The position numbers were made by a program, and so were the translations under genes. 64,000 bases of DNA from Aplectana chamaeleonis (lineage: Eukaryota > Nematoda > Chromadorea > Rhabditida > Cosmocercidae): assembly GCA_029168955.1 (NCBI GenBank), contig JAPDOI010001390.1, forward strand, positions 1-64,000, read 5' to 3'. Below, piece after piece: positions 54,029 through 64,000 of the stretch. The notes under the pieces were generated by a model that had not been told where the DNA came from, made no database searches, and was given only the letters and a program-made list of their open reading frames with translations. The number at the start of each line of letters is the position of its first letter. Position 1 is the stretch's first letter.

Positions 54029-56182
54029 ATTACGCAGGCTGCAGCATATCTTATGTGCACCTGGTTTGCGTCAAGGGAATCACTACCGACACTCGATTCG
54101 CGTCGGCTACAGTTGGGCAATTGTGCAGGCACGCGCTCGTTCGCCTTAGCCCTATCAGCCAATCACTGGCCTTGGTTGAGTGAACTTCTCTTAGTGGCGG
54201 ACGCACGAACCCCGTCCCCCAATACACTTACTAGGGACTTTTTTAAACTTCTCGCGGGGGTTCGGAAAGCCATGCTGTCCCTGCTATAGGTCTGTGACTG
54301 AACATAAATAATCCGATCTCGAAATTCCCTAAATGGCTGCAGGAGTTCCGAAAAATGGCATTTTCATTGCTTCAAAATCAGGGACATTTGGGGTGTTGAG
54401 AAAATTTTGGGCATCAGGGAATTTTGGGGTGTTGAAAAATTTTTTTTTCGGATTGGGCTCAAAACTTGTATCCGGGGGTTATTTAGGGCGCAGAACCCGA
54501 ATCTGGGTCTATTCCTCGCCTGACGTAGGGTTACGGTAGGTTGCGGTAGGCAAAATGCCTTTTAATGGCGCTACTTACCTTAAAATCTCGAAAATCTAAA
54601 ATTGAATCTCAAAGTCGTGTTCAGCGTTCCAAAGAACACCCGCAGTGAAATTTTTAGTCAAATCAGAGACTTTGACGGAGCTACCGTATACCCACCGTCA
54701 CCTACCGTAATCTATCAACAGTCAATAAACGGGTTGTATATTCGTGTTACGCAGGCCGAATAACCCTTATGTACAAGTTTTGAGGCGATTTGATCGTAGC
54801 ATTCCCGAAATCGTCAAAAGTGGCATTTTTCCAACAAATTTTTCCCCGTTTTGACGCTTTGGACCAGATCAGACTGATTTCTCTGAAATATTGACAAATG
54901 GACTTCAGATTCGTGATCAGCATTCAAAAACACCCATAGAAACAAGTTTTCAGCCAAATCCGGGACAATTTTTTTGAACATCATGGACATTGTCATTCGT
55001 ATACCCTTTTTATTTACGCAAAGCTATGAAAATGCCCGTTTTTGGAAATCTCCTGTAAATCTCTGAGGCATCTAGGGGACTCGGAAAACGGATTATCAAT
55101 GCTGTGTGCCATACCTACAACCATCAACACATGGTTTTCCACCGGAAATATAAGGCCAGCCCTAGTCAGGCCTCTTTCAGAGTGCGATCGCTGATCGCCG
55201 CGATGAGATGTTATGAATGCAGATCAACATGCGACGCGATCTCGATCGATGCTCATGTTTACCATCCCATCGCGTCGCACAGCGATCGAACTCCGAAAGA
55301 GGGCTTATACAGTCCGCTCGAATCGAACTAAAACTTTGTGCTCCTTGTTGTACGTTGGCGCAAACTCAGTGCGCGTATGTTGTAACATACGTGGACTGAG
55401 TTTGCGCCAAAGCACAACACGGATCGCACAGTATCGGTACGATCCTTGCCGACTGCAGAAAACCTCCCTACGCTCAGGGTGATTGTGGAATTTAGAAGTT
55501 CAGAAATCAACGGTGTTGTCTTGCCAGAATCAACGTTTATAGGGTTGATGAAACAGTAAAATTCAGCGAATCGAATTCACTAATCGCGGTGATATGATTG
55601 TTCATCTAAGACTGACATAGGACCGAATCAAACAATTATTTGAGTAATATTTAGACAACTTGATCAATACTCGATAATTACCCGACTCGGACCGAAGCCT
55701 ATCTTGGAAAATCAAAGAAAAATCAAATGTTTGATTAGTTTGTAATATACAAAATCTACTTTTTAATTTTTGTTAGTGCATTCGGGAGTCTGAGTTACCT
55801 TTTTTCTCCTAAAGGTTCAGTTCAGTTCCTTGTTCAAACTACTTTGGAATTTAACTCCTTAATTGAATTCGATTTGTTCGAATATTATATTCACAAGAGA
55901 GGAAGAATTATTTGATTAAAGAATATTCGGTTTATTAGTAATTTCTAGAAAATCGAGTTTCCGGGTCACATAGAAAAAGGAATGGACGCACTCATATTCC
56001 AGAACATTCAGTTAGTTCGAAACCAAAACACTGGAATATGTATATACGACCACCGAAAAATTCGTTTCACCGTGGTGGTGTATTGATCGAAAATTTTGCC
56101 TAGATCACAGTAATTCTTTGAGCACACTAATTTTCGAACATTCACTCGAATCGGCTATTTTCAAACTTATTCCATCATTTAA
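54029..56182. other. Unannotated stretch with an old repeat and a hairpin
   Basis: 54340-55030 is a diverged relative of 18220-19080. At 55355-55409 TTGGCGCAAACTCAGTG and CACTGAGTTTGCGCCAA-like arms form a hairpin around GTTGTAAC. No gene recognised. Confidence 0.5.
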
Positions 56183-56676
56183 AGGCATCAGAGGCACTGT
56201 TTACGAGAGTCTTCAATTTTGAGATTATTGGCTATATTGATTGAGGGGCTACCCGGGTAGAACTGAAATGGCGTAGAAATTGAGAAAAACGCAACAGAAG
56301 TACACGAGATCCTCAAGTATCACCACGCCTCTTAAATCTCACGGGAACTGTTTGTTATGACAATGAAATCTTTTCTGGTCCCGTCCTTTGCAAATCTTTA
56401 CTCTCTATTGCTCCGTTCTTACCTTAGGGCCCTAACTAATCCTGCTTTGCATAAAATATTTTCTACTTTCGATTACTCCAATTTCCCACCGGTGACAACC
56501 ACCATGAACATGCTCATCCAACCGGACAACTAGTCCATGTTATAGAATAATGTCACCGAAATACGAGGTTTTAATGCGTTTCTCGCCCGTTTCTCCTTAA
56601 TTTTGGTAACACTTAGAGGCCAACGCATTTTTTTATGCGAAAAGCTCGTGGATGAAAGTCATCGTGAAAACTGCCT
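56183..56676. mobile_element. TTAA-type MITE, family A, diverged copy
   Basis: 494 bp flanked by TTAA (56179-56182, 56677-56680). Left AGGCATCAGAGGCACTGTTT, right outside-in AGGCAGTTTTCACGATGACT. Interior aligns with 52989-54024 minus the nested element. Confidence 0.85.
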
Positions 56677-56680
56677 TTAA

Positions 56681-58102
56681 CCACGATAAAGACTATCTTC
56701 GAGTTCCTACCGGGAATCGAAATTACAACAACCACGTCGAAAATAGGGCTTTCAGCGAGCCCCCTTTGGCCCTATACGGCCCTAAAGTTGACTGCGAGAG
56801 CGCAGGATTCCGAGTTTACACAATTTTTTCCATCGAGGTAGATATGTGAGGAGGAAGGATACGATATCAAAAGGCTACAATGAGGTGAATCCAGCATGTT
56901 TACTTGGATTACGGTTGCTGTGTAAACAGGGTTTCGTGCGCTCCAGCAGTTATTTTTAGGGCCGTATGGGGCCCATTGGCGCTCGCTCAAAGCCGATTTT
57001 TCGACGTGGTTATTGCACTAGGCCGCATTACTCTGGATTACCTCTGGAAATCGAAGATAGTTTCCACCGTGGACACTGCCTTAAACCCATTCACGACCAT
57101 GACTAATTTTGGGTGACCACACGTTCGGGCCGCTCACAATATTGCATTACCGACGGTAATTTACCGTACACCGTGGGGACACGTTTGCTCGAATGGCACG
57201 CCACTGAAAATCCATCTCCGTTTTTCATGTCCATCGCGTAACTATCAGTGAGGTAAGCATTGTAGAAAAATTTCCGCTCGTGAAGCTCTTACCTCCAAGG
57301 AAAAAAAACTACTTGAAATCACAGCAGGGTCAAGTGTTATTTCGCCAGCACTGGTCCATTGATCTTTACTTAGATTGGTTACTTTGAATGCGATTCATAG
57401 ATCAGGTACCTGTTTTCAGTTTTTGTTTGGCTTAGATTTCGCATGATGGGAGTGAAAGGGTTACATTTTAAAAAATCGATATTCTAGGGGCATAATAGGG
57501 ACTGTAATAGTAATAACACATTTCCACTGGAAAGGTCACAACCCTAGCTATGATTTCCTTCTCAAAGAGCTAAAAAGTGGCAACGGAAAAAAAGAACTTA
57601 TGGTGTGCTTGGACCATTGTTTTTGCAGCCGTTGTTTCTATTTGAGTCCGAGCAATTTTCACAAAAATTCGACTACTGTGCTATAGTGGAGCTACAGAAG
57701 GACCGCGAAATCTGTAGTCGAGTCTAGGATAGGTTAAAACATTCGTCATTAAAAAATTTGGATCACCTTTCCTTTGGCGGAGAAATGAATTTTTGAAAAG
57801 GCGTGTCCCCCCCCCGTGGGACACGCGGTCCAAAGTGGTAGTCAACGCGTGTCCCACTGATGGGACAAGTGAGGCCGGATTCATCATTACCATAACCCTG
57901 GGTTTGGAAACTTGGGTTGGGTTTAGCTCGAGAATCAATGCGGCCGCGCTCGCGATAAACCCAACAGGTATTAACAAACCCAGGGCTTGTTCGATGGTGA
58001 GCGTGACCCGTGATTGAGCATAAATTCCCGATTGAAGGGCGCTTCATAGAATTGAGCATTTATAGGGTTGGTGAAAAAGTAAAATTTAGCGAATCGGATT
58101 CC
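56681..58102. other. Unannotated stretch
   Basis: Contains GTGTCCC / GGGACAC repeats around a C9 run (57800-57875) and CCCAACAGG/CCCAAG words near 57895-57985. No gene recognised. Confidence 0.35.
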
Positions 58103-58106
58103 TTAG

Positions 58107-58601
58107 AGGCAGTGTTCACGATGATTCTCGTTTCCAAGTTTTCCACTCAAAACAATCCGTTGGCAACCAAGTGTTACCAAAATCACGAAGAAAGGGCGAG
58201 AAACGCACTAAAACGTCGTATTTCAGTGACTTTTCTCTCAGGCCTGGACTAGTTGTCTGATTGGATGTTCACGGTGGTTGTCATGTTCACGGTGGTTGTC
58301 ACCGGTAATAAATAGGACTAATCGGAAATGGAAGAATATTGTGGGAAAATAGTATTAGGTAGGGCCCGAAGGAAAGAACGGAGCAACACAGATTGGAGAA
58401 TTGCAAAAGACGGGTCCACAAAAGATTTCATTTTTACAACGAACAGTTCCATTGATACTTAAGAGGCGGGCTGATACTTGAAGATTTCGTGCCCTTCTGG
58501 TGCATTTTTCTCGATTTCTTCGTCATTTCAGTTCTACCCGGGAGCCAAACAATCGATTTAGCCATTAATCTCAAAACCGAAGATTATCGCGAACACTGCC
58601 T
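58107..58601. mobile_element. TTAA-type MITE, family A, reference copy
   Basis: 495 bp, flanked by TTAG (one change) and TTAA (58602-58605). Opposite orientation to 52989-54024. Uninterrupted, so it provides the empty-site sequence for the nested insertion there. A direct duplication GTTCACGGTGGTTGTCA occurs at 58267-58299. Confidence 0.9.
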
Positions 58602-58919
58602 TTAAATCGCGTTGGCATAATTGTCCATCAAAAACTGACATAGGACCTAAACAAGTAATCAGTTCAGTAATATTCGGACAAAGCCAATAATACCCAATAA
58701 TTAATCGATTTGGACCGAAGCGTGTTTCGGAAAATCAAAGAAAAATCGAATGCTTAGTTTGTTTGAGATTAAAATTTTCCACTTTCTAAATTCTTTTTTG
58801 GTGCATTCGGGGGTTTGAGTTGATTTTTTTCAGATAATTCAGTTCACCTCATCACTCAAACTATTTACATACATATTATACGTTGGTATTCGAAGACTTT
58901 TTTCGAATGAATGAATAAT
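58602..58919. other. Unannotated AT-rich stretch
   Basis: Shares words with 55590-55900 (ACTGACATAGGACC, TGTTTCGGAAAATCAAAGAAA, GTGCATTCGGG), so it is part of an old dispersed repeat. Confidence 0.5.
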
Positions 58920-59400
58920 TCGAATATTGATTTTTCGGAATTTTCGAATGGATAAAGTTTCCGAGTATTGCGTTTTTCAAGATTTCTAAATCAATAAATG
59001 TCTCGAATATAGATTTTTCAGGATTTCCGAATGAACGAATTTCTCGAATATTGATTTTTCAGTATTTCCGAGTAAATGAATTTTTCGAATGTTGCTTTTA
59101 CCAAGATTTTTAAATGAATAAATGTTTCGAATATGGACTTTTAAGGACTTCCGAATGAATGAATTGTTCAAATATTGCGTTTTTCAGGATTTCCGAATGA
59201 ACGAATTTCTCGAATATTGATTTTTCAGTATTTCCGAGTGAATGAATTTTTCGAATGTTGCTTTTACCAAGATTTTTAAATGAATAAATGTTTCGAATAT
59301 GGGCTTTTAAGGATTTCCGAATGAACGAATTTTTCGAATATTGATTTTTCAGGATTTCCGAATGAATGAATTTTTCGAATACCATCTCGTCAAAAACGTC
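58920..59400. repeat. Satellite D: 41-42 bp array with a 166-bp higher-order period
   Basis: Unit starts (GAATGAACGAATTTCTCGAA type) fall at 59029, 59070, 59112, 59153, 59195 and 59236, alternating 41 and 42 bp. Every fourth unit resembles itself: the stretch at 59029-59145 is nearly repeated at 59195-59311, 166 bp later. Reading frames across it are artefacts. Confidence 0.85.
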
Positions 59401-59402
59401 GT

Positions 59403-59589
59403 GTGAATGATTCGAAAAGTCCGAACTTTCCGAATAAACCGAACATTCGAGAAAACGAATATTTTGGTTTTCCGAATAAACCGAATATTCGAAAAAACGA
59501 ATATTTTGATTTTCCGAATACACCGAATATTCGAAATTTCGAATATTTATTCAAATATTATTCGATTCGGACCAATGTATAGTACATAT
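59403..59589. repeat. Left arm of GAATATTCG-rich inverted repeat
   Basis: CCGAATAAACCGAATATTCG and ATTCGATTCGGACCAATGTA here are mirrored at 62095-62260 (complement). The insertion at 59590-61840 separates the arms. Confidence 0.75.
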
Positions 59590-60067
59590 TAGAGTGTTGG
59601 AACGAATAATTTTTTTTGAATATTTGAATAAACGAATAATTCGAATAAATCACTTCTTCGAATATTCGATTATTCGAATAAACGAATATTTCACTTCTTT
59701 GAATATTCGATTATTCGAATAACCCGAATAATCCACTTCTTTGAATATTCGAATATTCGAATTATTCGAATATTCGAATATTATTCGAATAAACGAATAT
59801 TTGGGCAACACTATTGCGTAGTATCCCATCCAATCCACTCAGGCAAATTGCGGCATCGACAACGGGTTGAGAAGTTGTCATCTCATAAACTGCACCCTCT
59901 TGACAACTCAAATCGCTCGCATTGTAAGCCTGACAACTGCCCGTTGCCCAGCGATGTCCGCCTGTTGTCGGGCTGTTGACATTTTAACCTGTCGCGTTAA
60001 CCGGCCTATTTAGCAGCGGTTCACATCCTGCAAGACTTTTATGTGGCTTAGGAACTACTTTGCACCG

Positions 60068-60185
60068 ACCCGCGTCGCGGTCGGCACACCAACACGCTTC
60101 GCGATCGGCAGACCGACACGCGTAGCGGTCGGCGCGTCGACACGCGTCGCGGTCGACACACCGACACGTGGCGTGTTCGGTACAC
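60068..60185. repeat. 24-bp tandem repeat, about five units
   Basis: Units of CGCGTCGCGGTCGGCACACC-type followed by GACA repeat at 24-bp steps with substitutions. Inside hAT-like element 4. The Arg/Ala/Cys-rich frames over it are artefacts. Confidence 0.9.
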
Positions 60186-60324
60186 CCGCGCGTCGCGGCT
60201 GAGTCGCCCAACCTCCACTGAGGCCGCCACCGGATGGGCAGGGATTCCAGATGCTGGGCGGGGCCAATGTACCGCATACTTGGGTAATGGAACCGGCTGC
60301 ACTCTTGTCACTTAAGTTCAGCAT

Positions 60325-60777
60325 ACACGCTCGTAAACGTGGTTGAGATACTAACTACGGAAGTTGAATGGCATGGCTCAGAACACAACGCCTACGCATT
60401 CTGAAGCGTCAAAAACGACCAAAAGTGACGCTACACGACTGAGGAGTCGGCGCCGCACCTGTATCAGCCCGCCCCTGTATTTGCGTCCTCCCCCAAACAG
60501 GAGCGCTGGGCCATTCCCACCATCGTCGATGTGTATGGCTCACTTATTGTACTCATTGTACCACCCACAAGCGTCGCCGATGGTGGGAATGGCCCAGCAC
60601 CCCTTTTTTGGAGGCGGACGCAAATACAAGGGCGGGCAGATACGGGGGCGGGGCCAACTTCTCACTCGTGTAGCGTCATTGTGGGTCGTTTTTGACGCTT
60701 CAAAATGCGTAGGCGTTGTGTTCTGAGCCATACCATTATAGTTCCGTAGTTATCTCAACCACGTTTTCGAGCGTGTA
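60325..60777. mobile_element. Large foldback with about 215-bp arms
   Basis: ACACGCTCGTAAACGTGGTT at left pairs with AACCACGTTTTCGAGCGTGT at right; pairing continues through GAACACAACGCCTACGCATT and GGGCCATTCCCACCATCG to a short loop near 60555. Nested in hAT-like element 4. Non-coding. Confidence 0.88.
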
Positions 60778-61600
60778 CTCTGAGTTTTGGCCGAGAAATA
60801 GCCGCGAAACAGACGCAAAATGCCTTTTCCCGAGTAATAGTCGGGAAATAGCCGCTAAATAATGCTGGCTGCGGAATAGTCGCCAAATAATGCTCGCCGT
60901 GAAATAGCCGCAAAATACCCGCTAAATTGCCGCCAAACTTGTGGTCTGCTTCGGTCTAGTTTGGTTTAGCTTAGTTGAGTTCAGTTGAGTTAGTTTTGCG
61001 ATTGCGAACTTCATAGTGCTGCTTAGCCGTGCCCTACTCCTGAATCTCAGCGACAACTCGTAGTTACTCGTTGAGACCGACACCATGTCACTGGGAACTC
61101 GCCGTGTAATATCTTGCTTCCCAGCTCCATGAGACGTCTGGGCGACAACAGACGTTGAGTGGCTCAGGATCTGGCACGAACTTGAGACTACATCCAGCTG
61201 GTCGTCCTAGGTGGCTGGAAACCATCGAATTCTACGTCCAGCTTTATGGAAGGAGAGAACTTGAGCTTTTGCGTCAGAATTCAGGTCAAGTTCACCATGA
61301 AAGGAGACAAATAGCATCACCTTGAACCAGTTTCATGAAAATACACATGAAAATGGCTCATTCTGGCCATCATCGTGAGAAATTTCCATATTGCTCAAGT
61401 GTTGCTATACTTATGAGCCACTCGAGATTTGAAATTTTCTCTATAACTAAAGGTGAAATGGGCATTTCTAGCGTTTCGACAAAATCCTACGAGCGATTTA
61501 ATATATTGTAAATACTTGCTATGAGTAACGTAATATTTATGAGGTACTGAAGAATTATGAGAAGTTAGTAGTCACTACGCTAAGATGTTTGAAATGTAAA
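60778..61600. other. Unannotated interior of hAT-like element 4
   Basis: AATAGCCGC(A/T/G)AAATA words recur at 60800-60935. No coding recognised. Confidence 0.4.
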
Positions 61601-62106
61601 ATCAGGGCAAAATAGAGTGCGATCTTGTCGAATGTTGCATTATTCGTGCTGAATATTCGAATAAACCGAATATTTCACTTCTTTGAATATTCGAATATTC
61701 GAATAAACAAATATTCCACTTCTTTGAATATTCGATTATTCGAATAACCCGAATAATCCACTTCTTTGAATATTCGAATATTCGGATTATTCGAATATTC
61801 GAATATTATTCGAAGAAATGAATATTCGGGCAACACTCTAGTACATATCCTCTGTTTCCAAGTGAAATTTATTTCCGTTCATCGCTTCTCGCTGTCTCTA
61901 ACCTGGCTGCGCACAAACGCGCGAGGGAAATTAAATTTGGCTTGGAACCAGAGGATACTTTTGAATTGAACTTCTTGAATAATTTCTATTTTTTCCATTA
62001 TTATGTTCACAATAGATGAAGATTTATTAGGTTTCCGAATACTCCGCTTATTCGTAGAACCTAGATATTTGAGTTTCCGGGTCATACGAAGAAATGTATT
62101 GAGATA

Positions 62107-62660
62107 CTCACTATACTTTGGTCCGAATCGAATAATATTCGAATAAATATTCGAATTTTCGAATATTCGAATGCTCGAATATTCGATTTATTCGGAAAAT
62201 CAAATTATTCGTTTTTTCGAATATTTGGTTTATTCGGAAAAGCAAAATATTCGTTTTTCGAATATTCGGTTCATTCGGAAAAGCAAAATATTCGTTTTTT
62301 CGAATATTCGGTTTATTCGGAGGATCAAAATATTCGTTTTTTCGAATATTCGGTTCATTCGGAAAAGCAAAGTATTCGTTTTTTCGAATATTCGGTTTAT
62401 TCGGAGAATCAAAATATTCGTTTTTTCGAATATTCGATTCATTCGGAAAAGCAAAATATTCGTTTTTTCGATTATTCGAATTATTCGGAAAACAGAATAT
62501 TTGCTTTTTCGAATATTCGGTTTATTCGAAAAACCAAAATATTCGTTTTTTCGAATATTCGATTCATTCGTAAAATCAAAATATTCGTTTTTTCCAATAT
62601 TCGGTTTATTCGGAAAACCAAAATATTCGTTTTTTCGAATATTCGGCCGAACTTTGGTAG
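62107..62660. repeat. Satellite C: exact 42-bp GAATATTCG array, right arm of inverted repeat
   Basis: CGAATATTCGG-type blocks start at 62259, 62301, 62343, 62385, 62427, 62469, 62510, 62552, 62594 and 62636, spacing 42 bp with one 41. Unit contains TTTATTCGGAAAA and ATATTCGTTTTTTCGAA. The 62095-62260 portion mirrors 59403-59580. Confidence 0.93.
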
Positions 62661-63283
62661 TAATATTCGAATATTAGCAAGAGCGTATACTGCCATTTCG
62701 CCACGAATCATGGCTGCCTGTTGCATGCCCTACGAACCGTTGAGAACACTCCTTCCTCATTCAATTTTTGTGAAATCCCAAGGTGAGTTGTAAAGAGCTG
62801 GAGGCGACATCATCAACGAGATTTGCTCGAATCTTACTAAGTAAGATCCAAATAAGAAGAGTCGACTTCGCGAAGGGAAACAGAAGAAATCGACTTTGTA
62901 AACCTCGACCTTTCTTTGTACAGTCGGTCGAATGTTGCGCTCGATGTCCCATCCTTATCAAGCTGCCCACGAGGCTATAAATCTTTTTCTTCGGGTTATT
63001 TGAAGTGCTCAACACAAATCTGAGGTCCGTTTATTGAGTTTCGGCAGATCGCGGTAGATAACTGTGGGTGTACGGTAGTTCGGCGAAGTCTCAGATCCGA
63101 CTCAAAAATCCTACGTGGGAATTATTAAGGGTGCTGAATATGAATTTTATCGAGTTTTGAAATAGTATTGTAGGTTTTGCTCCTAAATGGCAATGTACCT
63201 ACCGCAGCCTGCAATAAACCTCGGAGATTCGACAAACGGACCCCAGATTCGTTTTCATATCCCTACTCAGAAAATAACACCGG
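62661..63283. other. Unannotated stretch with an old repeat
   Basis: 63010-63270 shares phrases with 54530-54730 (CGGTAG words, GACAAACGGACCCCAGATTC). Nothing coding recognised. Confidence 0.4.
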
Positions 63284-63985
63284 CTGAGCGGGCGGAGAAG
63301 TAGGGTCGCCGGCTGAGCGAGCAGGCTTATTTTGGAGGCGGAGCGTCTTACCGGCTGAGCGGGCGGGCATGCGTTTTACCGGCTGAGGGGCATGGCTTTA
63401 CGGGGTGAGCGGGCAGACATTAATCAGTGGCGGAGCATATCACCGGCTGATCGGGCAGACACTAAAGCGAACAAGGCTCATGTAGGGCGCGGGTGAAATG
63501 AGCTTCGAGCTGATTCGAGTGATTGTATTCGAACGGGTGGTCATCCACACGATTTGGATCATTGACCCCTCACCCCGTACGGTTCCTTGTGACCGTGGGG
63601 ACGTGACAGCGGGTCAGTTCATGATTTTTGAAGCAAGGTAAGGCTTGCCGCTTCAGAAATGAAACGCAAGCCTCGAACTTGCTGGGGAATAGGGAGAGCC
63701 TACTAGGGGCTTTATCTACTCTTGCAGATCGATATCATTCACGTGGTAAGCAACTAATACCGGCAGAGCGAACCTCCATTTACCGGCTGAGGGGCAGTGA
63801 GTACGGGCTGAGGGGCAGCCATTTACCGGCTGAGGGGGCAGTGAACGCGGTGTGAGGGGGCCACCACTTGCCGGCTGAGCGCTCCACCATTTGCCGGCTG
63901 ATGGGGCAGTGAATACCGGGGCTCGCCCGGGTACAATGTTCAGTCAGCCGGTATTACCTGCCCCCTCAGCCGGCGTTACTGCCTG
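63284..63985. repeat. CCGGCTGAG minisatellite with an inverted end
   Basis: ACCGGCTGAGCGGGC-type units recur irregularly at 63284-63450 and TACCGGCTGAGGGGCAG units at 63770-63915; the array then inverts (CTGCCCCCTCAGCCGGC at 63957-63975). The middle (63460-63760) is non-repetitive. It continues to near the window edge. Confidence 0.85.
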
Positions 63986-64000
63986 AGTAAATAACCGCTA

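Larger units (their letters stand above)
59582..61848. mobile_element. hAT-like element 4 with 8-bp target duplication and direct terminal repeats
   Basis: The element is 59590-61840 (2251 bp). Ends TAGAGTGTTG at left and its exact complement CAACACTCTA at right; flanks GTACATAT on both sides (59582-59589, 61841-61848). The first about 220 bp (to 59812, ending GGGCAACACTA) and last about 200 bp are direct repeats of each other, rich in TTCGAATATTCG and CCACTTCTTTGAATATTCG. The interior holds a 24-bp array, a large foldback and no transposase. Confidence 0.85.

Noticed and set aside
62171..62677. 168-codon Ile/Phe/Arg/Lys-rich frame
   Set aside because: Lies entirely in the 42-bp satellite C; repetitive artefact.

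Overview
This window looks like repeat-rich, gene-poor nuclear DNA of a nematode, most likely a strongylid (hookworm group). Reasons: RTE-clade LINE proteins of a type I recognise from hookworm genomes, a tRNA-derived SINE with the strongylid-type head, very short introns of 54 to 65 bp with TTTTCAG-like acceptors, and a possible spliced-leader acceptor before the only convincing host gene. The species is inference; no rRNA or mitochondrial marker is present.

Layout. 1-5430: a tandem satellite of 41-42 bp units, each centred on a perfect 16-bp palindrome containing TGACGTCA; it runs off the left edge. 5551-9763: a foldback element followed by a decayed CR1-like LINE. 10506-10915: a second 42-bp tandem array. 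11235-14727: a TA microsatellite and a frameshifted but nearly full-length RTE-type LINE. 14730-18076: mariner remnant, GC-rich palindrome, second TA microsatellite and a hAT-like element (8-bp target duplication, 7 of 8 bases). 18077-22640: old dispersed repeats and a tRNA-like fragment. 22640-25370: degenerate direct repeats, including a roughly 770-bp unit repeated 2.3 times. 25400-29735: small MITEs, LINE ORF1 and gag-like remnants, a composite TTAA element and an isolated inverted copy of a LINE 5' end. 29960-37330: palindromic MITEs, large foldbacks and a recent RTE insertion (17-bp target duplication, 554-codon open frame). 38084-40937 and 46316-48364: two hAT-like elements with perfect 8-bp target duplications, the first carrying a Jockey-type LINE tail. 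42331-45000: TTAA and other MITEs. 48805-51153: a six-exon gene of 274 codons with consistent splice phases. 51430-58601: many MITEs, including a TTAA element nested in another TTAA element. 58920-62660: GAATATTCG-rich arrays with a 42-bp period, split by a fourth hAT-like element. 63284-63985: a CCGGCTGAG minisatellite.

The genes do not form a pathway. Apart from the six-exon gene and one possible downstream ORF, every recognisable coding stretch is a transposable-element remnant. The most unusual features are the palindrome satellite, the recurrence of a 42-bp period in several arrays with little or no sequence similarity, the four hAT-like elements each with its own subterminal word array, and the TTAA MITE family whose empty sites can be read within this window.
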